Assembly: GCA_028278335.1 (NCBI GenBank)
Contig: JANQEN010000082.1
Span: 1-64,000, forward strand
Source of the DNA: Chitinivibrionales bacterium
GTDB taxonomy: Bacteria > Fibrobacterota > Chitinivibrionia > Chitinivibrionales > JANQEN01
DNA: 64,000 bases
Reading direction: 5' to 3'
The notes beneath the pieces were generated by a model, which was not told the origin of the DNA, did not search any database, and saw nothing but the letters and a program-made list of their open reading frames with translations. A program made the position numbers and the translations under genes. Positions within the stretch are counted from its first letter, which is position 1. Each line of letters starts with the position of its first letter. Of this stretch, positions 16,627-25,364 are shown one piece after another.

Positions 16627-17673
16627 CTAACATTGACGAATTTTCGAGCCCTGTATTTGTTCTCTAAATTTAGGATCACACATTGGGCACTTGCCAGTGG
16701 GTTTATCAATTTTGTCAAATTCATCCATGGCATCCCAGATTTCTTTAAAACTTTTTTCTTTAATATTGCCATAGGGCTTAGGTACAAAGACACAGGGTGT
16801 AATATCACCATTTGGAAGAATATTGATCTTAGTGACCGCAGCTGTACACTTGGTTCCCTCTAAAGGAGATTCCATTGAAACAATACTGTGTTTCTTAAGT
16901 TTTCGCACCTCTTCCCGTTCCTCAAAGGAGAGCAGCTTCTCGCCTTTGTCATCAAAGCCTCCCATGGGAACAGGGAAATTTATTCGGACTGCAGAAACAC
17001 GAAGAGATTTACCCAGACGTACAATTTGATCAAGCTCGCCAGTATAAACCTTTTCTTTTTTTACATAGGTAACAACGCTTGTAGGAATTCCCTGCTTGAC
17101 AAGCTCACGAATGCCTGCAATTGCTTTTTCAAAACATCCTGGGTATTTACGTAGTTCATCATGTTCTGCAGGATCAATGCTGTCGATTGATACCCCACAC
17201 CAGTCTAAACCAGCGATATTAAGCTGTGATACCATTTCGGATGTAAGGAGGACACCATTGGTGTTAATTTTTGTAGCAATACCTTTGCGGTGAGTGTAGC
17301 TGATTAAATCAAGAATATCATCTCTAAGAAGCGGCTCTCCGCCAGAAAAGCAGATTTCTGTAACATGTAAACCTGCAGCTTGATCAATGACCGATTTTAT
17401 TTCCTCGGTGGTCAATTCATCTTTTTCTGGTAGTTTATCCGCTGTTTCTGCATAGCAGTGAACACACCGGCATTGGCATCGATCAGTAAGGCTGATCTCT
17501 AAAAGCCTAAAACCAAGAGTGCCGATGGTACGTCTTCGGAAAATTTCACCAACAAGAGCATTGATGATGTAATAAAACTTATTATTCCATGGAAGGCGTT
17601 GCAGACGCTTTAAGTAATTCCAAATTGTCAAGAGCATGCTGAGTTTAAAAAATTCTTTAATCATAGTAACCAA
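16627..17673 (-). CDS. Radical SAM/SPASM-type protein
   Basis: LTDRCQCRCVHCYA CxxxCxxC motif; CFSGGEPLLR; C-terminal Cys set (NGDITPCVFVPKPYGNI...CPMCDPKF). Confidence 0.9.
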   Translation of the reverse strand: MVTMIKEFFKLSMLLTIWNYLKRLQRLPWNNKFYYIINALVGEIFRRRTIGTLGFRLLEISLTDRCQCRCVHCYAETADKLPEKDELTTEEIKSVIDQAAGLHVTEICFSGGEPLLRDDILDLISYTHRKGIATKINTNGVLLTSEMVSQLNIAGLDWCGVSIDSIDPAEHDELRKYPGCFEKAIAGIRELVKQGIPTSVVTYVKKEKVYTGELDQIVRLGKSLRVSAVRINFPVPMGGFDDKGEKLLSFEEREEVRKLKKHSIVSMESPLEGTKCTAAVTKINILPNGDITPCVFVPKPYGNIKEKSFKEIWDAMDEFDKIDKPTGKCPMCDPKFREQIQGSKIRQC

Positions 17674-17713
17674 GACTTCTCCGATGTTTTTTTATACGAT
17701 CCTACTGGGTTGA

Positions 17714-18754
17714 TTATTTAATAATATATCCAATTTTTGAAAAATGCTTGTAAAAAAAGTTATATAGCTCTCTTGCAGAGATACTATGACCAACAGAGTT
17801 TAAATGAACATCATAGTCAAAATAGTGCTTTTCTGAAAGAACCTTTTTCAGATTACAGCAAGGAATGTTGTTAGATGAGCAGAGCTCTTCTAACCAACTA
17901 ATATTGCTTGTATCACGCTTATGGGGGATAATAACAAGGCCAAATTCTGCGCCATTTTGCTCTACCAAGTTCTTAAGTTTTAAGATTAAAAGCTTAGTAA
18001 TAGCTAAATCATAATCCTTTGTGTATCCCTGCGAACTCACTGCTCGCGCGTTATCGGCCAAATTAATATTGGTATGTGAGACGATTAGATTCTTTAAGAA
18101 AAAGATACTAAAGGAGTTTTCGTAGACCCATCGTTTCAATGTCAAATACCAGGCTTTGAATTTGGAATCCTTGTTATTATTAAACTGAAGAGTGTTTTGA
18201 TCATCAAGATATGCAAATTTAGGTCTTAAATTGTCAGCAAAGTCGTTCCCAGTATAAAATCCAAGAAGGACCACGTCAGGCTTTAAGATATTCCAATATT
18301 TTTTTAGGGCTAAAAGCTCTTGTGCAGTTGAGTAACCTTGAGAGGAGAGGTTCGCCACTTCAAATGTCCCTTTAAAGGAGCTATTAAGCATGGTCTCGAA
18401 AACTTTACAAAAAGTTTGATTGTACTGAACCTCTAAGCTCTCGACAAAGGAGTCACCGGCGATAACAACACGGGTTGCTTTTGTTGATTTGGGGGTAAAG
18501 TTAGTTCCCCGGAATCCATATTTGTTATATCGAAAGGGTATATTGATGTTATCCCTTTTTCTGATATATCTACCCGTTCCATTTGGTTGCCCTCGCCATC
18601 CAAGGTCTCTGTCATAAGTTGCCAGTCGTTTAGTCTCTTGGGGAATAAAAAATCGGAAGAGCAATTCAAAAATAAGAAGGCTAAAAAGAATAGACACACC
18701 TAATAACAGTAAATTTTTTGTAATTGTGTTTAGTTTCAAGGAGATGCGCTCCAC
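17714..18754 (-). CDS. Membrane-anchored SGNH/GDSL-type hydrolase or acyltransferase
   Basis: N-terminal TM; VVIAGDSFVES, GFYTGNDFADN, DVHLNSVGH blocks. Confidence 0.75.
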   Translation of the reverse strand: MERISLKLNTITKNLLLLGVSILFSLLIFELLFRFFIPQETKRLATYDRDLGWRGQPNGTGRYIRKRDNINIPFRYNKYGFRGTNFTPKSTKATRVVIAGDSFVESLEVQYNQTFCKVFETMLNSSFKGTFEVANLSSQGYSTAQELLALKKYWNILKPDVVLLGFYTGNDFADNLRPKFAYLDDQNTLQFNNNKDSKFKAWYLTLKRWVYENSFSIFFLKNLIVSHTNINLADNARAVSSQGYTKDYDLAITKLLILKLKNLVEQNGAEFGLVIIPHKRDTSNISWLEELCSSNNIPCCNLKKVLSEKHYFDYDVHLNSVGHSISARELYNFFYKHFSKIGYIIK

Positions 18755-18779
18755 TAAGTCAATAAACTATCAGGGGGTA

Positions 18780-19289
18780 TTATTTTTTATTTCTAATAGG
18801 GCGTAAATTTGAAATGAAGTCTTTATAATTATTGTCAAATACTAAAGGTGTATTGCATTGAGCGATTGGCTTTGCTGGGTTTCCCTGCACCATAGTCTTG
18901 GGTGGTACTGAATCAAAGACAATACTTCCAGCAGTGACAACTGCTCCCTCACCAATAGTTACGTTGGGCAGAATAATGACACCTGGTCCTATATAAACAT
19001 TGTCTTCAATTTTAACAAAGGGCTTTTTTTTAGGCTGCTCCTTTTTCGGTTTATACTTAAAGTGGGCAATAATAGTGCTACGCATCCCGATTTCTACATT
19101 ATTCCCCAAGGTCACAAGCTCTGGAAACCCTGTCTCAACTATGGCTGCTGTGCCAATGAAAATCCTCTTCCCCATTTTGACACCACGGAGGCGATGTAAA
19201 AATGGACGAATTGAGAGTGCACCGGGAATATAAAAAGCGATAAATTGAAGCAAACGATTTATAATACCTTTAAAAAAAGGATCATCCAT
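18780..19289 (-). CDS. Left-handed beta-helix (hexapeptide) acyltransferase
   Basis: IGTAAIVETGFPELVTLGNNVEIGMRSTI...VYIGPGVIILPNVTIGEGAVVTAGSIV. Confidence 0.85.
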   Translation of the reverse strand: MDDPFFKGIINRLLQFIAFYIPGALSIRPFLHRLRGVKMGKRIFIGTAAIVETGFPELVTLGNNVEIGMRSTIIAHFKYKPKKEQPKKKPFVKIEDNVYIGPGVIILPNVTIGEGAVVTAGSIVFDSVPPKTMVQGNPAKPIAQCNTPLVFDNNYKDFISNLRPIRNKK

Positions 19290-19366
19290 TGAATAACTCC
19301 TTGTTCAAAAAGAACCTCTAAAAATTGATATATGTAATGGTGAGGACGTTCTAGCCATTTTATTAA

Positions 19367-19867
19367 TTAAGGAATCCAATCATAGATTAGGTAATTCTCA
19401 AACGTACCGTTCAAGCAAAAACCATTGCGAAAATATCCCACCTGTTTAAAGTTGCCCTTTGTTAATACGCGGGATGAAGCTTTGTTTGATTCTGCAGCAA
19501 AGGCATACAAACTTAGAAGAATGCTATTGTTGATTGTCCATTCTTCTAATGCTAACAGCGCATTTGTTGCTACAGATTTATTTTGCTGGTGATGCTCACC
19601 AATCAAATACCATACCTCTGCTCTTTTGTCAAGACGGTCTATGTTATGAAGACCGATAAGCCCGACAGGAGTATCTTCTAAACAAATAAAAAAGAGTCGG
19701 GCTGTTTTAGAAGAGATAAGCTGGTCATGTATGAGTCGAGGATATTTGGCCAATCTCAGTGTAGAGGTTAGCCATTGAGTGATTGAGCTATCCTCAAGCC
19801 ACTTTTTGCAGAGAATATAGTCTTGGTCCGATGGCGTTACCGAGGATAACGTGACTGAAGAATCCAT
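19367..19867 (-). CDS. GNAT-family N-acetyltransferase
   Basis: PVGLIGLHNIDRLDKRAEVWYLIGEHHQQNKSVATNALLALEEW, SNKASSRVLTKGNFKQVGY. Confidence 0.8.
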   Translation of the reverse strand: MDSSVTLSSVTPSDQDYILCKKWLEDSSITQWLTSTLRLAKYPRLIHDQLISSKTARLFFICLEDTPVGLIGLHNIDRLDKRAEVWYLIGEHHQQNKSVATNALLALEEWTINNSILLSLYAFAAESNKASSRVLTKGNFKQVGYFRNGFCLNGTFENYLIYDWIP

Positions 19868-19889
19868 TCTAACTCAGGCCCTACTTAGG

Positions 19890-20954
19890 CTACTTTTCGA
19901 TCCATTCACAAAAATCTAAGGGACCCATCTCTAAAGTAGTAACTCCCCAAGAGAGACCAACACCAAATCCAGCGATACAAATTTTAAATCTATTTTTTAT
20001 AAGTTTTTTATCTAAGTTATAACAAATTACTAAAGGGGTAGAGGCTGAACTTGAATTACCAAATTTCTCAACCACATTACTCGGCATTTTATCAGGAGAT
20101 ACATTGAGTTTTTTGGCAAGTTTTCCCAACATAAAACGATTGGGTTGATGAAACATGAAATAATCAACGTGGTCAATCCCAATTGAAGAGGTTTCAAAGA
20201 ATTGCTTAATAGAACGAGGGACATCGGTTTGAGTGAAGGTAAATATCCCTGCGCCATTCATGTAGAAATCATCCTCGCTTCTTCGGTTCCCATCTGCAAG
20301 CTCTTTGATCTCACGAGTTTCATCATTCGAGGGTTTACGAAAACCTCCAGCAGGAATTTTGAGCCAATCACTTCGAGATCCATCAGTATTTAAATTAAGT
20401 GAGATTTCATTTTCCTCTTCACTATTTTCGATTATGGTGATTGCCCCAGCATCGCCGATAATGGGAAAGATGTTGCGATCATATTGGCAGGCTCGCCGAC
20501 TGAGCGTGTCGCAATTTATTAAAACAATTTTACCATTGCAGGAGGATTCTAACAGGAGAAATGCCTGTAATAATCCATAGACATATCCAGTGCAACCTTG
20601 ATTGATATCAAAACAGAGAACCTGTTTTCCTAACCCCAGTTTTCCATGGAGAATTGATGAGGTCGGTGGCATAAAATGATCTGGTGTTTGAGTAATAAGA
20701 ATCAATGCACCAATATCCTCTTTGTTAAGAAGTCCCTTTTCTATAAGATATTCCATACCATACAGAGCCAGGTCTGAGCCGCATTCATCACCCTTAACAA
20801 TTCTTCTTTCATTAAATCCCATTACTTCCTGAAGATTAAGGCACTTTTCCTTTGAAAAGCCGTAGTTGTCAATTTCATCTAAGAATTTGACAGTGTTCTT
20901 TGGCACGACAGTTAAAACACCGGATACTTTTTTGTTATTAAATTTAAAGTCCAT
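19890..20954 (-). CDS. 3-oxoacyl-ACP synthase III family (FabH-like)
   Basis: FDINQGCTGYVYGL (catalytic Cys), GDAGAITII, FMFHQPNRFML (His), EKFGNSSSASTPL (Asn); start 20954 probable. Confidence 0.88.
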   Translation of the reverse strand: MDFKFNNKKVSGVLTVVPKNTVKFLDEIDNYGFSKEKCLNLQEVMGFNERRIVKGDECGSDLALYGMEYLIEKGLLNKEDIGALILITQTPDHFMPPTSSILHGKLGLGKQVLCFDINQGCTGYVYGLLQAFLLLESSCNGKIVLINCDTLSRRACQYDRNIFPIIGDAGAITIIENSEEENEISLNLNTDGSRSDWLKIPAGGFRKPSNDETREIKELADGNRRSEDDFYMNGAGIFTFTQTDVPRSIKQFFETSSIGIDHVDYFMFHQPNRFMLGKLAKKLNVSPDKMPSNVVEKFGNSSSASTPLVICYNLDKKLIKNRFKICIAGFGVGLSWGVTTLEMGPLDFCEWIEK

Positions 20955-21180
20955 TGTTTTCCCTATACCTCCTGACAAATGCTTCTAAGGTTTCCAGGTT
21001 CTTAAAATTTTCCGGGGTGACATCAGCGCCATCAATTGAAATGTTGAGCTTTTTTTCTAAGGCAGCCACCAGTGTAACCACATCAAAGGAATCTAGCAAA
21101 CCATCATCAATAAAGTTTTGCGATTGTGAAAAATCAGTGCCTGGGCTTATGGAATCAAGAATAGGTAGTAACTCGCTCAC
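20944..21180 (-). CDS. Acyl carrier protein
   Basis: FIDDGLLDSFDVVTLVAALEKKLNISIDG; DSF pantetheine-attachment Ser. Confidence 0.85.
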   Translation of the reverse strand: MSELLPILDSISPGTDFSQSQNFIDDGLLDSFDVVTLVAALEKKLNISIDGADVTPENFKNLETLEAFVRRYRENNGL

Positions 21181-21207
21181 AAAATTGCTCCAATCCGGAA
21201 AAATTGG

Positions 21208-22737
21208 CTATTGTAACTTCTCTGCCAATGATTTTCGATCAATTTTACCGTTTGCATTAATCGGTAATTTTTGAAGATAAATATACTTTCGTGGTATCAT
21301 GTAGTTTGGAAGTTGTTCAGATAGTCCTTTTTTAAGGGTTGCAACGGTTTGTTCTTCCATGGATTCGTAAAAGAGAACAATCTCTTTTGATTGCTGATTG
21401 TAAAGAATACAGCACTTGTCAATGCAGTGCAAAGCGTCTGCAGCTGTCTCAATTTCACCAAGCTCTATACGATATCCCATATGTTTTATCTGAGAATCTA
21501 TGCGTCCAATAAAGAGTATTTGGCCCTTTTCATTTTTCATAACTAGATCGCCTGTGCGATATATTCTGTCAGCATAATTTTTTTGCAAAGGGTTTTGACA
21601 AAATACTTCCTCAGTTTTCTCTGGAGCGTTCCAGTATCCTAAGGCTAGGGAAGAGCCCCGAACACAGAGTTCGCCCTGTTCACCATTTTTTGCCAGACGA
21701 TTATCATTGGTAAGAATTATAACACCGGAGTTTTGGCAGGGATACCCTATAGGAAGAGTCTCCTCTGTGTTGTAAATACGATCAACAAAGAAATAGGTGC
21801 AATCGACGGTTATTTCTGTGGGGCCATATAGATTGATATAGGATTTGTTTGGAAGCTGAGTCTGCCAATAGGCCAAATGTTTTGTGGGCATTACCTCTCC
21901 AGCAAATACAATTTTTCTTAAAGAGGGAAGTCGCTCCGGAGAAAGCAATTGCATTTTTGACACCGAGACTAAAACAGAGGGCACAAAAAAGATAAACGTA
22001 ATTTGGTTATTTTCAAGATATTCAATGAGTTTTATAGGAAAGAGAAATAGACTTTCGGGAATAAAGTTTATTGTTGCACCTGTTGCCCAGCTTAGGTAGA
22101 TATCTAAAGTAGAGTTGTCAAAAAAGAGTGGTGCCTGGTTTCCAATAATGTCTGAATTGTCAACTTGTAAACAGGCGATTGCCCATTCAATGTAATCCAT
22201 CACACCCCTATGAGGGACGACAACACCTTTTGGTGTTCCGGTTGAGCCGGAGGTAAACATAATATAACAGGGGTCACAATCAATGATCTGATCTGTCATA
22301 CTTTTACACTCCTCAATCATCGCTTCAATGAAAAGTGTTGAAGTGTAATCTATGTTTTCAAGGAATATTATATCTTGAAGAGGAATGCCAAGCTCTTGCA
22401 GTCTCTCCTTTAAAGTGATTGAGCTGATCACTATTCGAGGTTGCAAATTTGACAGAATTGTCCTAATGCGTTTTTGAGGAGATTTAATATCAATAGGGAC
22501 ATAAAAGTTTCCCGATAAGAGGGACGCAGCAAAGCTGATAATTGCAGCATTTCCTTTGGGAAGGTAGACGAGTATGGGCTGATTGAGTATGCCCTGTTGC
22601 CCTAATAATTTTGCTATACAATATGCCTTTGTAAAAAAGTTTGCAAAGGTGATTGTTCCCTGGTCGTCAATAGCACATGCTTTATCAGGAGACTTTAAAA
22701 CGGTGTTGTAAAGAAAGTGTATAGAGGTATTATTCAT
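21208..22737 (-). CDS. AMP-dependent synthetase/ligase, amino acid adenylation (DltA-like)
   Basis: YIMFTSGSTGTPKGVVVPHRGV, NLYGPTEITVDCT, GELCVRGSSLALGYWNAPEKT, YRTGDLV, GRIDSQIKHMGYRIELGEIE, NGKIDRKSL. Confidence 0.93.
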   Translation of the reverse strand: MNNTSIHFLYNTVLKSPDKACAIDDQGTITFANFFTKAYCIAKLLGQQGILNQPILVYLPKGNAAIISFAASLLSGNFYVPIDIKSPQKRIRTILSNLQPRIVISSITLKERLQELGIPLQDIIFLENIDYTSTLFIEAMIEECKSMTDQIIDCDPCYIMFTSGSTGTPKGVVVPHRGVMDYIEWAIACLQVDNSDIIGNQAPLFFDNSTLDIYLSWATGATINFIPESLFLFPIKLIEYLENNQITFIFFVPSVLVSVSKMQLLSPERLPSLRKIVFAGEVMPTKHLAYWQTQLPNKSYINLYGPTEITVDCTYFFVDRIYNTEETLPIGYPCQNSGVIILTNDNRLAKNGEQGELCVRGSSLALGYWNAPEKTEEVFCQNPLQKNYADRIYRTGDLVMKNEKGQILFIGRIDSQIKHMGYRIELGEIETAADALHCIDKCCILYNQQSKEIVLFYESMEEQTVATLKKGLSEQLPNYMIPRKYIYLQKLPINANGKIDRKSLAEKLQ

Positions 22738-22752
22738 GGTGATCGTCTATTG

Positions 22753-23001
22753 CTAATTATTTAGCTTTTTCCCAACATATTCAGCAATTTGGGTGATAGT
22801 ATCAATCTTGTCAGGGCTTAACTCACCCTCTTCTGGAAATATGTCAAACTCATCATCCATAAAACTGATTAATTTCAAAATGGATAATGAATCAAGAATA
22901 CTGGAGTCTACCAATGAATCATCATTACCAATAGATTCTGTAAATCCTGCTTCTTTAAATTCATCTAACATAAAGCTGCGAATTTTCTCTTTAAAATCCA
23001 T
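22753..23001 (-). CDS. Acyl/peptidyl carrier protein
   Basis: NDDSLVDSSILDSLSILKLISFMDDEFDI; adjacent to adenylation enzyme. Confidence 0.82.
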   Translation of the reverse strand: MDFKEKIRSFMLDEFKEAGFTESIGNDDSLVDSSILDSLSILKLISFMDDEFDIFPEEGELSPDKIDTITQIAEYVGKKLNN

Positions 23002-23119
23002 GATTTTATCCCCTCCAGGAGAGCAAGAAATGGTTAAGAAATTTGTATGATTAAGGTTTGCTGAATGGTTAAAGCTGATTGCAGCTTAGGTTTTCGGCTC
23101 AAAAGTGTGAATCATTCTA

Positions 23120-24313
23120 TTACGATTTACTTAAGGCAACACAGATTGTTGGGTTATTACAGCCCTCCAACTTAAAACATTTTTTTTGAGCTGCGTTTAG
23201 ATGAAATACATTATACGATAAATTAAGCGAAAGTGCTTGGACAATAGTGTTGCACAATTGATATCCAATTTCCCAAAGAGCACGCCCAAGGGACTCATTA
23301 GCGTTAAATAGTATAAAAGTATCCCAAGTTGGAAAGTATGCCTTTTGCTGATTGATAACATCACGATGGTATGTTCCAATTTTAGATATCCTATGAGTCG
23401 GTCTATTTTTATCCCAATTATTATAAAGGTATAGACCATCATTTTCAACTAAATAAACCGAGGAAATAGTTTGTTTGCCTGCCCACGTTGGAATGGTTAA
23501 TCCCCAGGGAGTAGATTTATACAAGTGGGGTGTTCTTCCCCGAGCTGCCCATAGCAGTTGGCCAAGTAATTTTTGATCCCTTATTGGATCACCTAAATAC
23601 TCCATGCTCAATTGATCGATTGCTTTCAGAAGCGGCATCGATCCTTTACGAGTTGGATTGGGTAAATTGCCCTCTTTCCAAGGACTTTCTGTTTGTGGTA
23701 GATCACTGCTCCAATACGAGTTGCTATATGAGGGTTTCATAGGCCCAACACGCAATGAAACAGTGTTTAGTGTCTCAGGGGAAATTACTTTCCCATCCTT
23801 ACCCCTATTATTAAGGACATTTCCAATTCCTAAAGCAGAACAGACTAAGGCCGCAGCCTGTTGCTGAATTCCATTGACGATCATTGACCAATCGCGATCA
23901 TCCCCAGTAAGTGAATTATTAATGAAAAACTGAAGAGAGCTCTTATTTGGCTTTACCGTTGATGTATGATTCCCTGCTAGGTTTTTGCATTGAGCATGGG
24001 AGCTGATTCTATTGATTTGATTTGAAGACAGTCTTTTATTTTTATCAAAGATCCCCCAATGAAAAAGTGTTGAATCATCATCAAAATCACTGGAACATCT
24101 CGAGTTTAGAGCGGTTTCAACAGATATGCTTTCACCGCCAGGTGGAAGTGTTGACTCAACACGATCTTGTAAAGGGGGTATTTGAGGTGACGGTTTCAAC
24201 CGATTCTTCAATTTTCTTATGGTGATTTTTATCTCACTACACCCAGAAAAACTATACAAGAGAGGAAGTGTGCTATAAAGGCTCGCTAATTTTAGGAACG
24301 TTCTTTTCTGCAC
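23120..24313 (-). CDS. Exported nitroreductase-like (possibly SagB-type) protein with lipoprotein-like signal
   Basis: N-term MQKRTFLKLASLYSTLPLLYSFSGC; QLLWAARGRTPHLYKSTPWGLTIPTWAGKQTISSVYLVENDGLYLYN resembles SagB-type oxidoreductases. Confidence 0.55.
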   Translation of the reverse strand: MQKRTFLKLASLYSTLPLLYSFSGCSEIKITIRKLKNRLKPSPQIPPLQDRVESTLPPGGESISVETALNSRCSSDFDDDSTLFHWGIFDKNKRLSSNQINRISSHAQCKNLAGNHTSTVKPNKSSLQFFINNSLTGDDRDWSMIVNGIQQQAAALVCSALGIGNVLNNRGKDGKVISPETLNTVSLRVGPMKPSYSNSYWSSDLPQTESPWKEGNLPNPTRKGSMPLLKAIDQLSMEYLGDPIRDQKLLGQLLWAARGRTPHLYKSTPWGLTIPTWAGKQTISSVYLVENDGLYLYNNWDKNRPTHRISKIGTYHRDVINQQKAYFPTWDTFILFNANESLGRALWEIGYQLCNTIVQALSLNLSYNVFHLNAAQKKCFKLEGCNNPTICVALSKS

Positions 24314-25311
24314 TATTGTTTTATTCCTTTTATCTTTTGGACTATTTTTGTTGGTTCAGCCAAGGGCATTGCAAGAATTCTTACTGGTTTACTAGATAAT
24401 AAAAGAGTTAGGATAATGCAGATAGGTACATATATACAGATTAAAGAAATTAGATTAATGCTTTTAGGATATAAATCAATTGTTGTAAGGGTCCTAATAA
24501 TAATCCAATGTAACATAAATGAATACAGTGAATATCGCCCATAGTTGGAAAAGAATATCTGAGTGGTTGGCACAAATCGCAAAAAAGAGATTCCTACAGT
24601 AGTTGTAATACTAAATATAAGGAGACGGTAAAGGGGGTGGAAAAAAGGTGCATCCATTTGACTATAGGGTGAGTCGTGGAAAAGCCAATGCGATGATTGC
24701 GGCGTAAAATAAATGGAAAGGACAAAAACTATGCAAAAAATTATTAGCGGGATATACATAGGTAATGCTCTAGACTTAATCCATGAAATTTTATCCTTAC
24801 AAAAATATCCTAAAAGGAAAAAGGGAAACAACACGATTGTTCTTGATAAGCTTAAAAATCTATCGATACTATCACTATAGCCAACTAAGAGTGCAACTAA
24901 CATCGATATAACCAACAAGATCAATAAGGGAATTTTTTGAAGCGCAATTAAAAGAAGTCTCCAAGTATAAAGACTTAAGAGGTACCATGCAATATTATGG
25001 GGAAATAGGAGTGAGATATTAAAGTCTTTAAGGCCAGACCCAATCCAAATAAAGAGAGAAAAAAAGACTTGATACAATAGATAAGGCAAAAGTATTGAAA
25101 GTGTTAGGTTGCCAATATTTTTGAGGGATAGTTCAGCCTTACTAAAGATACCAGAAATAAAAACAAAAAGAGGTATATGAAATGTATATAGAATGGTGTA
25201 TATAATTTGAACTGTATTACTAAAATTTTCAATAGGTTCAATAACATGGCCTAAAATTATACAGGCGATAAGCAAGAATTTTGCATTGTCAAAAAAGGGG
25301 TCTCTTTGCAT
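24313..25311 (-). CDS. Acyltransferase 3 family membrane protein
   Basis: RDPFFDNAKFLLIACIILGHVIEP, IPLFVFISGIFSKAE, ~10 TM helices. Confidence 0.85.
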   Translation of the reverse strand: MQRDPFFDNAKFLLIACIILGHVIEPIENFSNTVQIIYTILYTFHIPLFVFISGIFSKAELSLKNIGNLTLSILLPYLLYQVFFSLFIWIGSGLKDFNISLLFPHNIAWYLLSLYTWRLLLIALQKIPLLILLVISMLVALLVGYSDSIDRFLSLSRTIVLFPFFLLGYFCKDKISWIKSRALPMYIPLIIFCIVFVLSIYFTPQSSHWLFHDSPYSQMDAPFFHPLYRLLIFSITTTVGISFLRFVPTTQIFFSNYGRYSLYSFMLHWIIIRTLTTIDLYPKSINLISLICIYVPICIILTLLLSSKPVRILAMPLAEPTKIVQKIKGIKQ

Positions 25312-25364
25312 TGTGTTTTTTACGTAATGAGAATTGTTTTACAGTAGTTCTAGGATTGAAGATT

